Shown in pieces: positions 9,886-18,828 of a stretch of DNA of 23,215 bases (its first letter is position 1; every line of letters starts with the position of its first letter). The position numbers and the translations under genes are program-made. The notes beneath the pieces are model-generated. The model did no database searches. It saw nothing but the letters and a program-made list of their open reading frames with translations, and was not told where the DNA came from. This stretch comes from Chromera velia (taxonomy: Eukaryota > Sar > Chromeraceae): NCBI GenBank assembly GCA_018398765.1, contig JAHBMJ010001837.1:1-23215 (forward strand). Direction: 5' to 3'.

Positions 9886-10880
9886 GGAGGACGGGAGAGA
9901 GAAATTCGTGTAATTGCGGACGGTCAGCACATTATTGAGTGGAAAAAGAAAGAGTGCGTGCGCCCAGAGATGAAAGGAAAGACCTCAGATGAAGGATGTA
10001 ACCCCACGCATATCGATGAAGTGGAAAGCGTTTCCTTCCCTCTCTTTTTACGCCAAGAGCAAAACGAAAAATTCAGGAAGCAACAACGACTTGCTGTTTT
10101 GGTTCAAAATGTATGCTCCTTCCTGACTTTTCCCCCCTTCTCTTCCTTCCATCCTTCCTCCTTTGTTTGCATCAGTGTCCTGGTTTGCGGGTGGCCATGC
10201 ACTGTAGACTGTCTGTATATGGTTTGTCTTTTGTACGATCGTAGTCTTTCTTCCTTCCCGTTTCGTCTGGCTCTCCTTTAAATTTCTCTCCTCAGTCTCT
10301 TCGTCTGGCTTCCCGTTACTGGTTTTGAAAAGCGTTGAGCATACAATGAAGAGAAAATTTTGGTTGTCATATGGTTGCTTTGTTCTTGAAGAGAAGAGGG
10401 TGGGAAGGCTTGCCTGTCAGGCTACCTGACTTGTAAGCGGCTCCAATAAACTCCGCCCAGATCAAAATGGTTTGTTTTTGTTGAATCAATTGTATGACTT
10501 TTCATGGTTTGTAATTTGATGAACTTCAAGGGAAGGAGGGCTTGGTGGATGGTGACCCCGCCCCCCTCTTTCTCTTTCTGCGTGTGTGTGTGTGTGTGTG
10601 TGTGGTGTGCGTGCGTGTGTGCGTGCGTGCGTGTTTCGGTGCCTGGGTGTGTGCGTGTGCGTGTCTCCGCGTGCGTGTGTCCGTGTCCGTGTTCGCGCCG
10701 TGTGGGAGAGCGAGCGGAGGGGGCCGGTGCTGGAGAGAGATTTGGTATCTCTCTATGTGCACATGTACATGTTTTTTTCTCTTTGTACGCATGAACGTGA
10801 CTATGTGGTTCCCTTTTTCTCCCTTGACTACGGAGAAAAGAGGATGAGCAGGGAAACTGTGCACGGAGACAAAAGATATT
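9351..10880. other. Region downstream of gene 1, no supported gene
   Basis: Presumably includes the gene 1 3' UTR. It contains a TTTC/CT/GT/GA compound repeat (9766-9886) and a GT/GC-rich repeat (about 10580-10690). An open stretch at about 9900-10110 (+), beginning IRVIADGQHIIEW, looks mildly protein-like. It has no acceptor site before it and no partner exons, so it is not called. An AATAAA-type hexamer sits near 10446, too far from the stop codon to assign with confidence. Confidence 0.4.
9766..9886. repeat. Compound microsatellite (TTTC)n(CT)n(GT)n(GA)n
   Basis: Six or more TTTC units are followed by CT repeats with GTCT interruptions, then about nine GT, then about eight GA. The CT and GA arms are complementary, with GT as the loop, so either strand could fold into a long hairpin. 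Confidence 0.9.
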
Positions 10881-11560
10881 TTTCGGTATAACTATTTTAT
10901 GAAAACCGTATTACAAAGTCACTGTCAAAGTTAATTACAAAGTCTGGTTAGATTGAAATACTTAGTGCCAGTTAGTAGTAAAAGTGCACAGAGAATATCA
11001 ACTTAACGAAACTTCAAAGTTTTTGGGAAAGTTTAACTCAGTGTAGTATGTTTAAACCTAGGTTTAAACTCACTTTCACTTTATGATTTTGTTGTTTTAA
11101 TTAGTTTTTATCGTTATGTATAGTTACTACTAACGTAGAATTCCGTTTTGGTAACTTTTACATTAATTGCATATAAGCTAAATCGTCTTCCGCTGTACAT
11201 CCTAAGTCGTATATAGTGGTATATATTTGATTTACATGAATTTACGTAATGATTGGTATAATACATTGTATAATACCAGTATATACATTGAGTCCAGTCA
11301 GAACTGGCTGAATTACATCCTGTCTTGACATCTTTAGTCGCTTCAAGCAATCGCGATAAAAGTATGACGACAGTGGCCCAACGTTTTTATTCGAACAAAG
11401 TCTTATTTTAAGAGTCATTTATGTTACTATATTAACCAATAATTGCTTAAATTACTAGTAACGTACAAAAAAAAACCTTTGAAATAATCTTGTGACTAGA
11501 GTTTTGTAGACTACAAAGTTTATCTAAGTCACTGCGCAATAAATCTTATTATTCAATCAA
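10881..11560. other. AT-rich island, degenerate repeats
   Basis: Same texture as 600-4110: ACAAAGT, TTAAACCTAGG and GGTAACTTTT motifs. The 12-mer AAGTCACTGCGC near 11527 is the exact reverse complement of GCGCAGTGACTT near 2246, which links the two islands. No gene is supported. Confidence 0.55.
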
Positions 11561-11936
11561 CCTCAATGAGATAGATGCGCGGCTGGGCCGTCACGGTGCA
11601 TTGTAAACTTGTGAAATTTGAATGCGTCCCAGTCAGGTATTTTTTATACTGTGTTTCTCAATCAGGAATTTTGCTTTTCGATCACTTTGCACCTCTTTTA
11701 CATGGCGTGTGCTCCTCTTTGGCCAAGAAAAAGACACAGGGAGACAGAGAGACCTAGCAGAGAGACTGGCACGTACATTTTCCTGTCAAATGCGGCTTCG
11801 TCTTTCTCTTCTTTCTCTCGTCCATGCCAGTGCCTTCCGTCTGGTGTCTCTACCTCTCCTTTTTAAACTCTCTTCATTCGATCAAGTCTGTCTAATGCTT
11901 TAGAATCTTTTTGTCTAATGCTGTCACCGTGACTGC
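11561..11936. other. Unassigned stretch, no supported gene
   Basis: Balanced composition and short overlapping plus-strand open frames of 60-93 codons, with no motif and no splice context I trust. It may be the 3' flank of the minus-strand gene that ends at 11937. Confidence 0.35.
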
Positions 11937-12514
11937 TTAATTAGCTCTGAACTCATCCAACGGATCATGGGCTTGAAAGAGCCGGAGGAGTTTGTCGAAT
12001 GAGGGGGTCTTCAACTCGTTCTTGTCGGACTTGTCAGACTGAATTTCCCATTTGTCGTGGCCAAGTCCGCCAGAGAAGGCTGTAAGCTCGTGGTACCCGG
12101 CAGCTTTCAGCGTTTTGACTGTACCTGCTATACAGAAAATTGTCCCGAAGATCACAATCGGAGGAGGGGGTTGGCCGTATGGGTTCGTCATTGCGATCAC
12201 CAAGGTTCTGAAGGCAACGTTGAATGACGGCGGCGTTTTCGCCATCCCAGTTGGTGTGGGAAAGCCGAAAGGATTCACCGCGGTTCTCTTGTCGATCTTG
12301 TAGTTTCCAGGAGCTCCCCTGTAGTCCAGGTTTGCGAGCGTGTTGGCATGGTGGAGGGCTTTGAGTGCATCCTGATGGCATGATCTGCAAACACAAGTAT
12401 GTGCATGCAGGCCAGAAGATTAGTCTGCCGTTCAGACTCTGTTGCGGGGAGCGTATCAAAATACGCCGAGGACTTAAGGAACAATGGCAAGACCATCTTC
12501 ATTACCAGATATTT
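11937..12514 (-). CDS. Unidentified protein, 3' terminal part of a minus-strand gene
   Basis: I do not recognise this protein. On the minus strand, a probable last exon runs from 12384 down to 11937. It opens after TTTGCAG, stays open for about 148 codons and ends in TAA. It begins SCHQDALKALHHANTLANLD and contains the blocks NPFGFPTPTG, TNPYGQPPPPIVIFGT and GYHELTAFSGGLGHDKWEI, ending in DPLDEFRAN. A likely upstream exon is 12514-12438 (KYLVMKMVLPLFLKSSAYFD then TLPAT), joined by a 53-base intron (donor GTCTGA). Its phase (2+1) fits exactly and makes a Glu. The composition is non-repetitive and protein-like, unlike the surrounding repeat frames. The 5' exons would lie above 12514, perhaps across the polypurine tract. 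The GGL..W end faintly recalls rhodanese folds, but that is not enough to name it. The 53-base intron is much shorter than the others here, so that junction is tentative. Confidence 0.45.
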
Positions 12515-13026
12515 CTGATTTCACCGATGATCTAACATCTAAGTGCAACGCATACCCATGCACCGAACTCTTCCGTTACGGTTGAGTCTGCAACCCGTCA
12601 CTTCCACCATGGAGTGAGAGGCTGGGCATGTTTTGCACTGGGTTCGATCCCACCCAAAATTGAGGGTGCTCCGCTACTTAGCATTCACTGACAAGAAAAA
12701 TGCATTGAGAATGCATTTTTTCTCTTGGCCTGCACGAGACCACCCAGTCACAGTACGTCCCATCAGTGACTGTCGAAGCTAAGCTCAAAGCGGGAAACCA
12801 CACGATTAACCATTGTCCGGCCTGCCCCTTGCAGCGATGGGACCGCTGTGTGCAAGGTCAAAACACCGGTTCCAACACTCCTGACCTGATCAGCTCCGAG
12901 CGTGTCTGTCAGAGCTTCGAGTTCTGAACGACTGCTTTGACTTGGAGAGCTTCAATGGTGTGACTGCAAACAGACATTAGGGACAAAAGAATCTACATTC
13001 ACGGGATATGTAGGAATGCTTTGACC
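12515..13026. other. Unassigned, possible upstream intron/exons of the minus-strand gene
   Basis: On the minus strand a TGTTTGCAG acceptor near 12965 precedes a short open stretch (HTIEALQVKAVVQNSKL) that then stops. It may be a further exon of the gene below 12514, but no donor-phase combination is decisive. A B-box-like GGTTCGATCC occurs at 12641-12650 on the plus strand, without a foldable tRNA around it. Confidence 0.3.
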
Positions 13027-13879
13027 GTCCTTCTTCCCTCCTTCCTTCTTTCCTTCCTTCCTTCCCTCCCTCCCTCCCCTTCTTCTTCCTTCCTTCCTTC
13101 CTTCCTTCCTTCCCTCCCTCCCTCCCTCCCTCCCCTTCTTCTTCCTTCCGTCCCTCCTTCCCTCCTTCCTTCCTTCCTTCCTTCCCTCCTTCCCTCCCTC
13201 CGTCCCTCCGTCCTTCCTTCCTTCCCTCCCTCCCCTTCTTCTTCCTTCCTTCCTTCCTTCCTTCCTTCCTTCCTTCCCTTTCTTCTTCCTTCCTTCCTTC
13301 CTTCCTTCCTTCCTTCCCTTTCTTCTTCCTTCCTTCCTTCCTTCCTTCCCTTTCTTCTTCCTTCCTTCCTTCCTTCCTTCCTTCCTCCCTCCCTCCCTCC
13401 TTCCATCCTTCCCTCCTTCCTTCCTTCCTTCCTTCCTCCCTCCCTCCCTCCTTCCATCCTTCCCTCCTTCCTTCCTTCCTTCCTTCCTTCCTTCCTTCCC
13501 TCCCTTTCTTCTTCCTTCCTTCCTTCCTTCCTTCCTTCCCTCCCTCCCTCCCTCCCCTTCTTCTTCCTTCCTTCCTTTCTTCCTCCCTCCTTCCATCCTT
13601 CCCTCCCCTTCTTCTTCCTTCCTTCCTTTCTTCCTCCCTCCTTCCATCCTTCCCTCCTTCCTTCCTTGCTTCCCTCCCTCCGTCCCTCCTTCCCTCCTTC
13701 CTTCCTTCCTTCCTTCCCTCCCTCCGTCCCTCCGTCCCTCCGTCCTTCCTTCCTTCCCTCCCTCCCCTTCTTCTTCCTTCCTTCCGTCCTTCCTGACTCC
13801 TTCCATCCTTCCCTCCTTCCTTCCTTCCTTCCTTCCTTTCTTCCCTCCCTCCGTCCCTCCGTCCCTCCTTCCTTCCGTC
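13027..13879. repeat. Polypyrimidine/polypurine tract with higher-order tandem structure
   Basis: About 850 bases of almost pure C and T on the plus strand, made of CCTT and CCCT units punctuated by TTCTTCTTCC blocks and by a TTCCATCC variant. The TTCCATCC variant recurs at 13401 and 13452 and again at 13591 and 13642, each pair 51 bases apart. This shows local duplication of a unit of about 51 bases. Long open frames in both directions (Pro-Ser-Phe-Leu or Glu-Gly-Arg-Lys repeats) are artefacts. Such tracts can form triplex (H-DNA) structures. Confidence 0.95.
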
Positions 13880-13887
13880 GTTTTTGC

Positions 13888-14092
13888 GTTTCATCGTTCG
13901 TTCATTCATTCATCCATTCATTCATCCACTCATTCACTCACTGATTCATTCACTCATTCACTCATTCATTCATTCGTTCGTTCGTTCATTCGATCGTTCA
14001 TTCGTTCATTCATCCATTCACCCATTCACCCATTCACCCCTTCACTCATCCACTCATTCACTCATTCATTCATTCATTCATTCATTCATGAG
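13888..14092. repeat. (CATT)n-type tetranucleotide array
   Basis: About 200 bases of CATT units with frequent one-base variants (CACT, CATC, CGTT, CACC), directly following the polypyrimidine tract. The Phe-Ile-His-Ser open frame is composition-driven. Confidence 0.95.
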
Positions 14093-15050
14093 TCGATTGA
14101 CTGCCAGCCAGAGTCCTTCACAGATCAAGTATTTTCAGCACGGTCTGTCGATCGTGCCGTTCTTTTCTGAACTCCTTGGCAAGTGCTTGCTGCGGAAGCG
14201 CACTGTTCATGCAGAACCGACCTGTTTTTTTCTACTTGCTGCGAGAGGTTGTTCACCGTTACTTCCAGCGCGTTGTACCTCTGCTCTCTGCAGCCAAGTG
14301 GTCAGGACTCAGACATGCACATTTAGATCGTTGCCCAACCAATCTGTGTCGTGTGCATGCATTGCATGTGCGGAAATGTAAGCTGCAGCAGCAGCACGAG
14401 AGTTCATACCACAAAGCTTGGACGTACGCAGTTTTGTAGAGGTTCTGAGACCATACACAATACATTTAGGCGACGGAGTACACGAAGTTTCCTGCACTTG
14501 CATATCAGTAAAGACCAATTACTCCAACTGACGCGTTTTGCATCATCGCCGCGGCCGACCCGAAAGCAGGAGCGCCACCGCACAAGGAATTGCTGACCCT
14601 GCATCGCATGGCAAGATTGAACCCATACAGTGGCGTACAAGAGCACCTTTCTGTATATATTCCTCTTTGATCTGAGCCACAAAGTGTGGAGAGAGCAGGA
14701 AGAAAATGATCTGGTGCATACATTGTACATGCAAGACTGACCGTCCCCTTGTGATTCGAATACTCCCGCTGTTTGCAGTAAGGGTATTCGAGTTCGTCGA
14801 CTTTTTTGGCCTGCAAGTGCCGTGCCTGAGTCCCTTCAATGACATCCCGGAGACAGATTTAATTGAGACTCGATCGATCTGACGGTATATATAGAGAGAC
14901 GTACGTCGCTTATGAAACCTCCCAGGTTTGCCTGCCACTATATAGATGTAGTCGTTTTACAGCGTTTTGTCATCTGCAGAAGTTCAACCGGCCTAGAAAG
15001 AACAGGGAGAAAGGCTTCTCTTGCCTTTTCAATTTGTGTCTGCTTTAGAC
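14093..15050. other. Unassigned stretch with weak coding signal
   Basis: After TTTTCAG near 14139, a plus-strand frame stays open to 14439 and includes FMQNRPVFFYLLREVV and LSAAKWSGLR. A second short plus-strand stretch at about 14540-14665 reads FCIIAAADPKAGAPPHKELL. Neither shows a known motif, and I cannot join them with matching splice phases. A minus-strand frame of 103 codons covers 14505-14816 and is equally unassigned. A real gene here is possible but not demonstrated. Confidence 0.25.
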
Positions 15051-15173
15051 AAAGGTTTTCTTTGAGCCCCTACTGTTGAACACAAAGTCTGACTCGATCG
15101 TTTGATTATACAGATATATTAATATTGCAATAGAATAAATATTTCGATATTAAGAATTCGCGTCCGGCGTCAT

Positions 15174-15278
15174 GCAGGCACGCATGCACGCACGCATGCA
15201 CGAACCGAGTCTGCATGTGCATGACGGACGCGAGGCGCTGGTCTATATAGAGGCTTCGCGGGCTCAGTATCTATTTCG
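15174..15278 (+). repeat. Direct repeat copy A (CACGCACG...CGCTGGTC...GGCTTCGCGGGC)
   Basis: Shares, in order, an alternating GCACGCAC tract, GCACGAAC(C/T)GAGTCTG, ACGCGAG(G/A)CGCTGGTC, AGGCTTCGCGGGC and AGTATCTATTTC with copy B at 15459-15565. Both copies are followed by an AT-rich tail. Confidence 0.8.
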
Positions 15279-15344
15279 AATCTAAAAAAAAATTAATTAA
15301 TTAATTAAAGCAGGCACCGAGGGACACTGACGGAGATTGGGAGT

Positions 15345-15396
15345 AAATGGAGAGCCCAAGTTTCAAAACTAAACTTCTAGACTGAACCGAATGCAT
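15345..15396 (-). repeat. Dispersed repeat, copy 2 (inverted)
   Basis: Reverse complement of the block series found at 4117-4189 and 16998-17060: ATGCATTCGGTTCAGTCTAG, AAGTTTAGTTTTGAAACTT, GGCTCTCCATTT. It lacks the internal ATTCGGTT-type duplication of the other two copies. It sits between the two direct repeats at 15174 and 15459. Confidence 0.75.
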
Positions 15397-15458
15397 ATAA
15401 GTTAATTAAATCTATTTTTAAAAAAATTAAATGCGACACACGAACGAACGAACGAACG

Positions 15459-15565
15459 CAGGCACGCACGCACGCACGTACGCACGAACTGAGTCTGTGA
15501 CGAACGTGAGATAACGCGAGACGCTGGTCAAAAGATCAAGGCTTCGCGGGCCTAGTATCTATTTC
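15459..15565 (+). repeat. Direct repeat copy B
   Basis: Diverged second copy of 15174-15278, about 285 bases downstream in the same orientation. The core AGGCTTCGCGGGC is identical. Point changes and small indels lie between the blocks. Confidence 0.8.
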
Positions 15566-16039
15566 AATATTTCAATATATCTGTACTTTTTATTACTTTT
15601 TATGCTCCTGTGGAGCATGTCGTGGCCGCACTGAGGAAGAGATCAGGTATTAATTGTTGATACATACTATAAGTACAAAGTTTTTTAAAAAAAAAATAAT
15701 ATGGTTAGAACGTATATGTACGAACATATCAAATTTTTTGTTGAGCATACAATTTTTATTATTTTCTATTCTAAATTTGCTAGACGTATATGTTAAAGTA
15801 AGTAAGATAGAAACATATGTAACAATATAGGGTAGAACATCCTGAAAGCTAACCTAAAACTGCTTTCGCTAATTTTGTTGACAAATTGTTGTTCATGCAG
15901 CATTGCAGCCGGAGTAAGCCGGAGTTATATACTGGTTTATATGTCAACTAACATTTAAACTAACTTTGGCATGCCCTTATCCTCCTTAAAAGTACTTAAA
16001 ACTTAGGTTAAAAGCTAACTAGGTTAAAACTAGGCCTGG

Positions 16040-16076
<37 letters not shown>

Positions 16077-16322
16077 TTTTTCTATTTTTGATTGATTGAT
16101 TGATTGATTGATGCGGTTGAGGCCGGTGAGCACACTACTCGGGCTCTGGCTAACCGAGGCATGACATGCAAAGTTTATTACTTTCGCGCCTGGGAGGCCT
16201 GCCTAGGTGATGGACTTGAAAAAGATAACCTGCATGCATGTAACATACAAAGGACCACCCCCTCGGCGGTCCTCCCTGGTCTTCTGCTTTCCCAACCATG
16301 CTCGGGCCTATTATACAATAAT

Positions 16323-16388
16323 GTAGGATTAGGATTTATGTTCTAGGTTGCCCCACGGTCCACTGCCGGGCCTCGACTTACACTGTCG
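16323..16388 (+). repeat. Diverged repeat, related to 16518-16610
   Basis: TAGGATT..GGATTTATGTT, then CCC..ACGGTCCACTGCCGGG, then TCG..TTACAC. The later copy at 16518-16610 reads TAGGATTTTATGTTTCGG, then CCCCGCGGTCCTCTGCCAGG, then TCGGTTTGCAC. A fragment with a related CGGCGGTCC lies near 16266. Confidence 0.55.
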
Positions 16389-16723
16389 TAATTAGGTGTT
16401 GTTCATACTAGATCCTACAGATTCCTACTAATATTCACCCCCTCTATTACCCTCTATATAAGGATGTCACATCTGTACTAGACCTTCAATTTTGGCTTCA
16501 ATCTACTTCAATCGTTATAGGATAGGATGGGATAGGATTTTATGTTTCGGCCTAACTTTCGGGAATCCCCGCGGTCCTCTGCCAGGTATCGGTTTGCACC
16601 GATTATATTGATACTTCATACACAAATTTAATCATTATGTGAATAACCAATATAAAGATCCATATACATTGTCAAAGAGATTTCCATGCATGTTGATCGA
16701 GACTTCCCTAAACCTAACGACCA

Positions 16724-16881
16724 CTTGAAAGTTCAAGCCGCATTTTTAGATAAGCTTGAAAGTCCGCGCCGCAGGCGCGGATCATTTACATTGTCTTGAA
16801 AGCCAAAGCCGCATATCTGGGCGGTCTCTTAACCATCTACGCCGCAGGCGTGGACGGTCTCTTAAAAAACGATACCGCGGA
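16724..16881 (+). repeat. Cluster of related hairpin repeats
   Basis: CTTGAAAG occurs at 16724, 16755 and 16795. Two 19-base hairpins with an identical GCA loop follow: TCCGCGCC/GGCGCGGA at 16763-16781 and TCTACGCC/GGCGTGGA at 16836-16854. Between them one stem pair changes from G-C to A-T and another from C-G to T-G, so pairing is kept. A GCGGTCTCTTAA/ACGGTCTCTTAA block flanks the second hairpin on both sides. Function unknown. Confidence 0.6.
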
Positions 16882-16997
16882 TAGAGATCATCTTGATTAT
16901 ATTTTTTTAAGTAGCACTTAGGTTCAGGGAGGTTTTGATCGATTTCCTTTTTTTCTAGCCTCCGCGACTTGAATCGCCCTTAATCATAATGATATTC

Positions 16998-17060
16998 AAT
17001 GCATTCGCTTCAATTAGCTTCAGTCTAGAAGTTTCGTTTCAAAACTTAGGCTCTCCGTTT
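16998..17060 (+). repeat. Dispersed repeat, copy 3 (forward)
   Basis: Same blocks and order as 4117-4189: ATGCATTCG, TTCAGTCTAG, GTTTCAAAACTTAGGCTCTC. It continues into TTTACTCC..CAGTC, a tail it shares with the inverted copy at 15345-15396. Confidence 0.75.
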
Positions 17061-17075
17061 ACTCCTATTCAGTCG

Positions 17076-17595
17076 CTGTCAGTGCATGTGTGCCGCAGCA
17101 ATTGGAGGACGTACAAACTTTTCCAAACTTGCCAACATTTTGTTTTACAAAATTAATTTCTCAAAAAAAAAAATATTAATTCAGACCGGCGCCCTCTCAT
17201 GCAACGTACCGTCTCTGGCAGTCCCGTCTCCCTTGGATTCGATCCCTGCCTGTTGTCGGTCGGGACCTGTCGTCTAACGTCGTGTAGCATCGTGTAGGTC
17301 ATTGTAGGTCCATGCTGTACGATGCTGTACGTATACTGTACATCTCGTTCCGTCTTCCTGCAGAATGCGTTACTAAGAGCCGTGTTCGTACTGGACATCG
17401 CTGACGATCCAGAACAAAAGGGTCTCAGAGACGTCTCTCATATACGTGATATGAGCATGCCGTGAGCTCTTCCAAATAAGGAATGCAAGAACAACAATTT
17501 CATAATATTTGCAACGTCTTTTGTGCTCATGGAATGAAACGACCCCAATACTGCAGCTTTCGTTTAGACTCTTGAATTCGTCGGGGGCTGTCAAA
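17076..17595. promoter_or_regulatory. Upstream region of gene 2 (promoter/5' UTR, unresolved)
   Basis: About 520 bases between the AT-rich island and the predicted start codon. Short runs of GTAGGTC/GTACG variants lie near 17280-17340. No TATA-type element stands out. The gene 2 frame is open upstream to 17509 without an ATG, which supports 17596 as the start unless an upstream exon exists. Confidence 0.3.
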
Positions 17596-17885
17596 ATGAG
17601 CGTGGTACGGAAGTCCTCCAAGGAGTGCGATGAATGTTTCAGATGCCTGGAGCTTTTCTCTGTGCCCCCGTCTCTTGCCAGCGGGACCGGAGGCGAAGGT
17701 AGCAAGGATCATCAGGCAGTAGAGGCTCTCGTGAAGACGTCACAAAAACCATTCGAGAAAAATGAGCTCGCTTCTCTGGCTCCTCTATCCTTGTTCGAGG
17801 AGGCGATGGTTCTCGCCTTCCTTTTCATCACAATGGGTCAGTTAGCGATTCAGAGGGAAGGAGAGAGGTCTCACAGGCGGGCAAG

Positions 17886-17949
<64 letters not shown>

Positions 17950-18795
17950 AGGTGAGGGCAGCTAGACACCCACGTCATCATGATGCATATCTGCCTGTTT
18001 CGTCTCCACATGTGCGTGTTCTTCCGCTTGGTGACTCTGGTGCCGTCTACGTGTTTGGACTGATGGAGAAAGGAATTGAGGACCTTTCTTTCGTATTATC
18101 CGCTCTCGCCTGGCGTCCCCCTCCTTCTGGCTACGGTTTCGGTGGATCCGACAACACCTATATTTGCATGAATGCATTCACAGTGAGATTACACAGGAAG
18201 AACGAAGAAGTAAGTACGCTTGCGCGCGCACGTGTGTGCGTGTGTCCTAGTGAGTATCTATAGTGGTGAAGACAGAGTGTTTTGTATAGCAGTGCGACTT
18301 CTATTTTTGCTCGTTCGTTCTCTGAATGCGGCAGGCACTTTACGCATAAACCTTCGCTCCATGCACATACGCACAGGCATGCCCCTCTTCTGGTTTTTCG
18401 TCTTCACACCTTATGTGGTTATCTTCTCGAGTCTGGCCACCAAGGTTCTCTTCGCTCTCACTACTCTCGGCCTGGCAACGCACCCTCTCCCTAAGATCCC
18501 GCATGAGCAAATGAGGAAGTCTCCTCTCGTGTTTGCGCTGTACAAGTACTTCAGTTACAGGTCGGCACATGCTTGAAAAGAAAGGAGAGAGACGTCCGAT
18601 CCGGAGCAGCCTCTGTCGTTTGGAAGGTCGGACGGACTAACAGACAGACGGACAGGCAGACAGACTAGAAGATTCACTGACTGCAGGTTTTCCTCTCCCT
18701 CGTATCTTCGCTTCATGTGTAGAACAGCACGTTCACTCGGACAAGTGTTGCCCCCCTCTCGACTTTCTTCCTCGCTGCAAAAAATCAATCAATTG

Positions 18796-18828
<33 letters not shown>

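Larger units (their letters stand above)
15050..17075. other. AT-rich island with structured repeats
   Basis: Contains a 105-base direct repeat pair (15174-15278 and 15459-15565), two dispersed-repeat copies, an (AT)n run at about 16041-16072, TGAT units at 16089-16112, a diverged repeat pair (16323-16388 and 16518-16610) and a hairpin cluster (16724-16881). No open frame supports a protein gene. It is probably a nest of decayed non-autonomous elements between genes. Confidence 0.6.

Noticed and set aside
9900-10110. Protein-like segment beginning IRVIADGQHIIEW, faintly like a galectin strand
   Set aside because: It lacks the galectin core residues, has no acceptor in front of it and directly follows a microsatellite. 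No partner exon was found.
12577-12660. tRNA or tRNA-derived SINE, from the T-loop-like GGTTCGATCC at 12641
   Set aside because: The T-stem does not pair over five bases with a seven-base loop, and no acceptor or D-arm pairing is present. A degenerate SINE B-box is possible but not supportable.
12977-13944. Long open frames of about 280-310 codons on both strands across the C/T tract
   Set aside because: They are pure repeat translations (Pro-Ser-Phe-Leu one way, Glu-Gly-Arg-Lys the other), and all frames are open because the tract contains no purine-ending stops.
13027-14092. CRISPR-like array from regular repeats
   Set aside because: There are no unique spacers; it is continuous simple-sequence DNA in a eukaryotic context.
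14505-14816. 103-codon minus-strand frame with CTPLYGFNLAMRC
   Set aside because: No recognisable domain, and opposing plus-strand frames are equally open. It is left as unassigned rather than called a transposase fragment.
17222-17260. Second T-loop-like sequence, GGATTCGATCCC
   Set aside because: The stem does not pair and there is no cloverleaf around it.
17952-18209. Open stretch ending in GAA|GTAAGT inside DGAT2 intron 1, considered as a coding exon
   Set aside because: It ends in phase 0, while exon 2 must be entered in phase 1. Exon 1 joins directly to exon 2 with a continuous hydrophobic segment expected for DGAT2.
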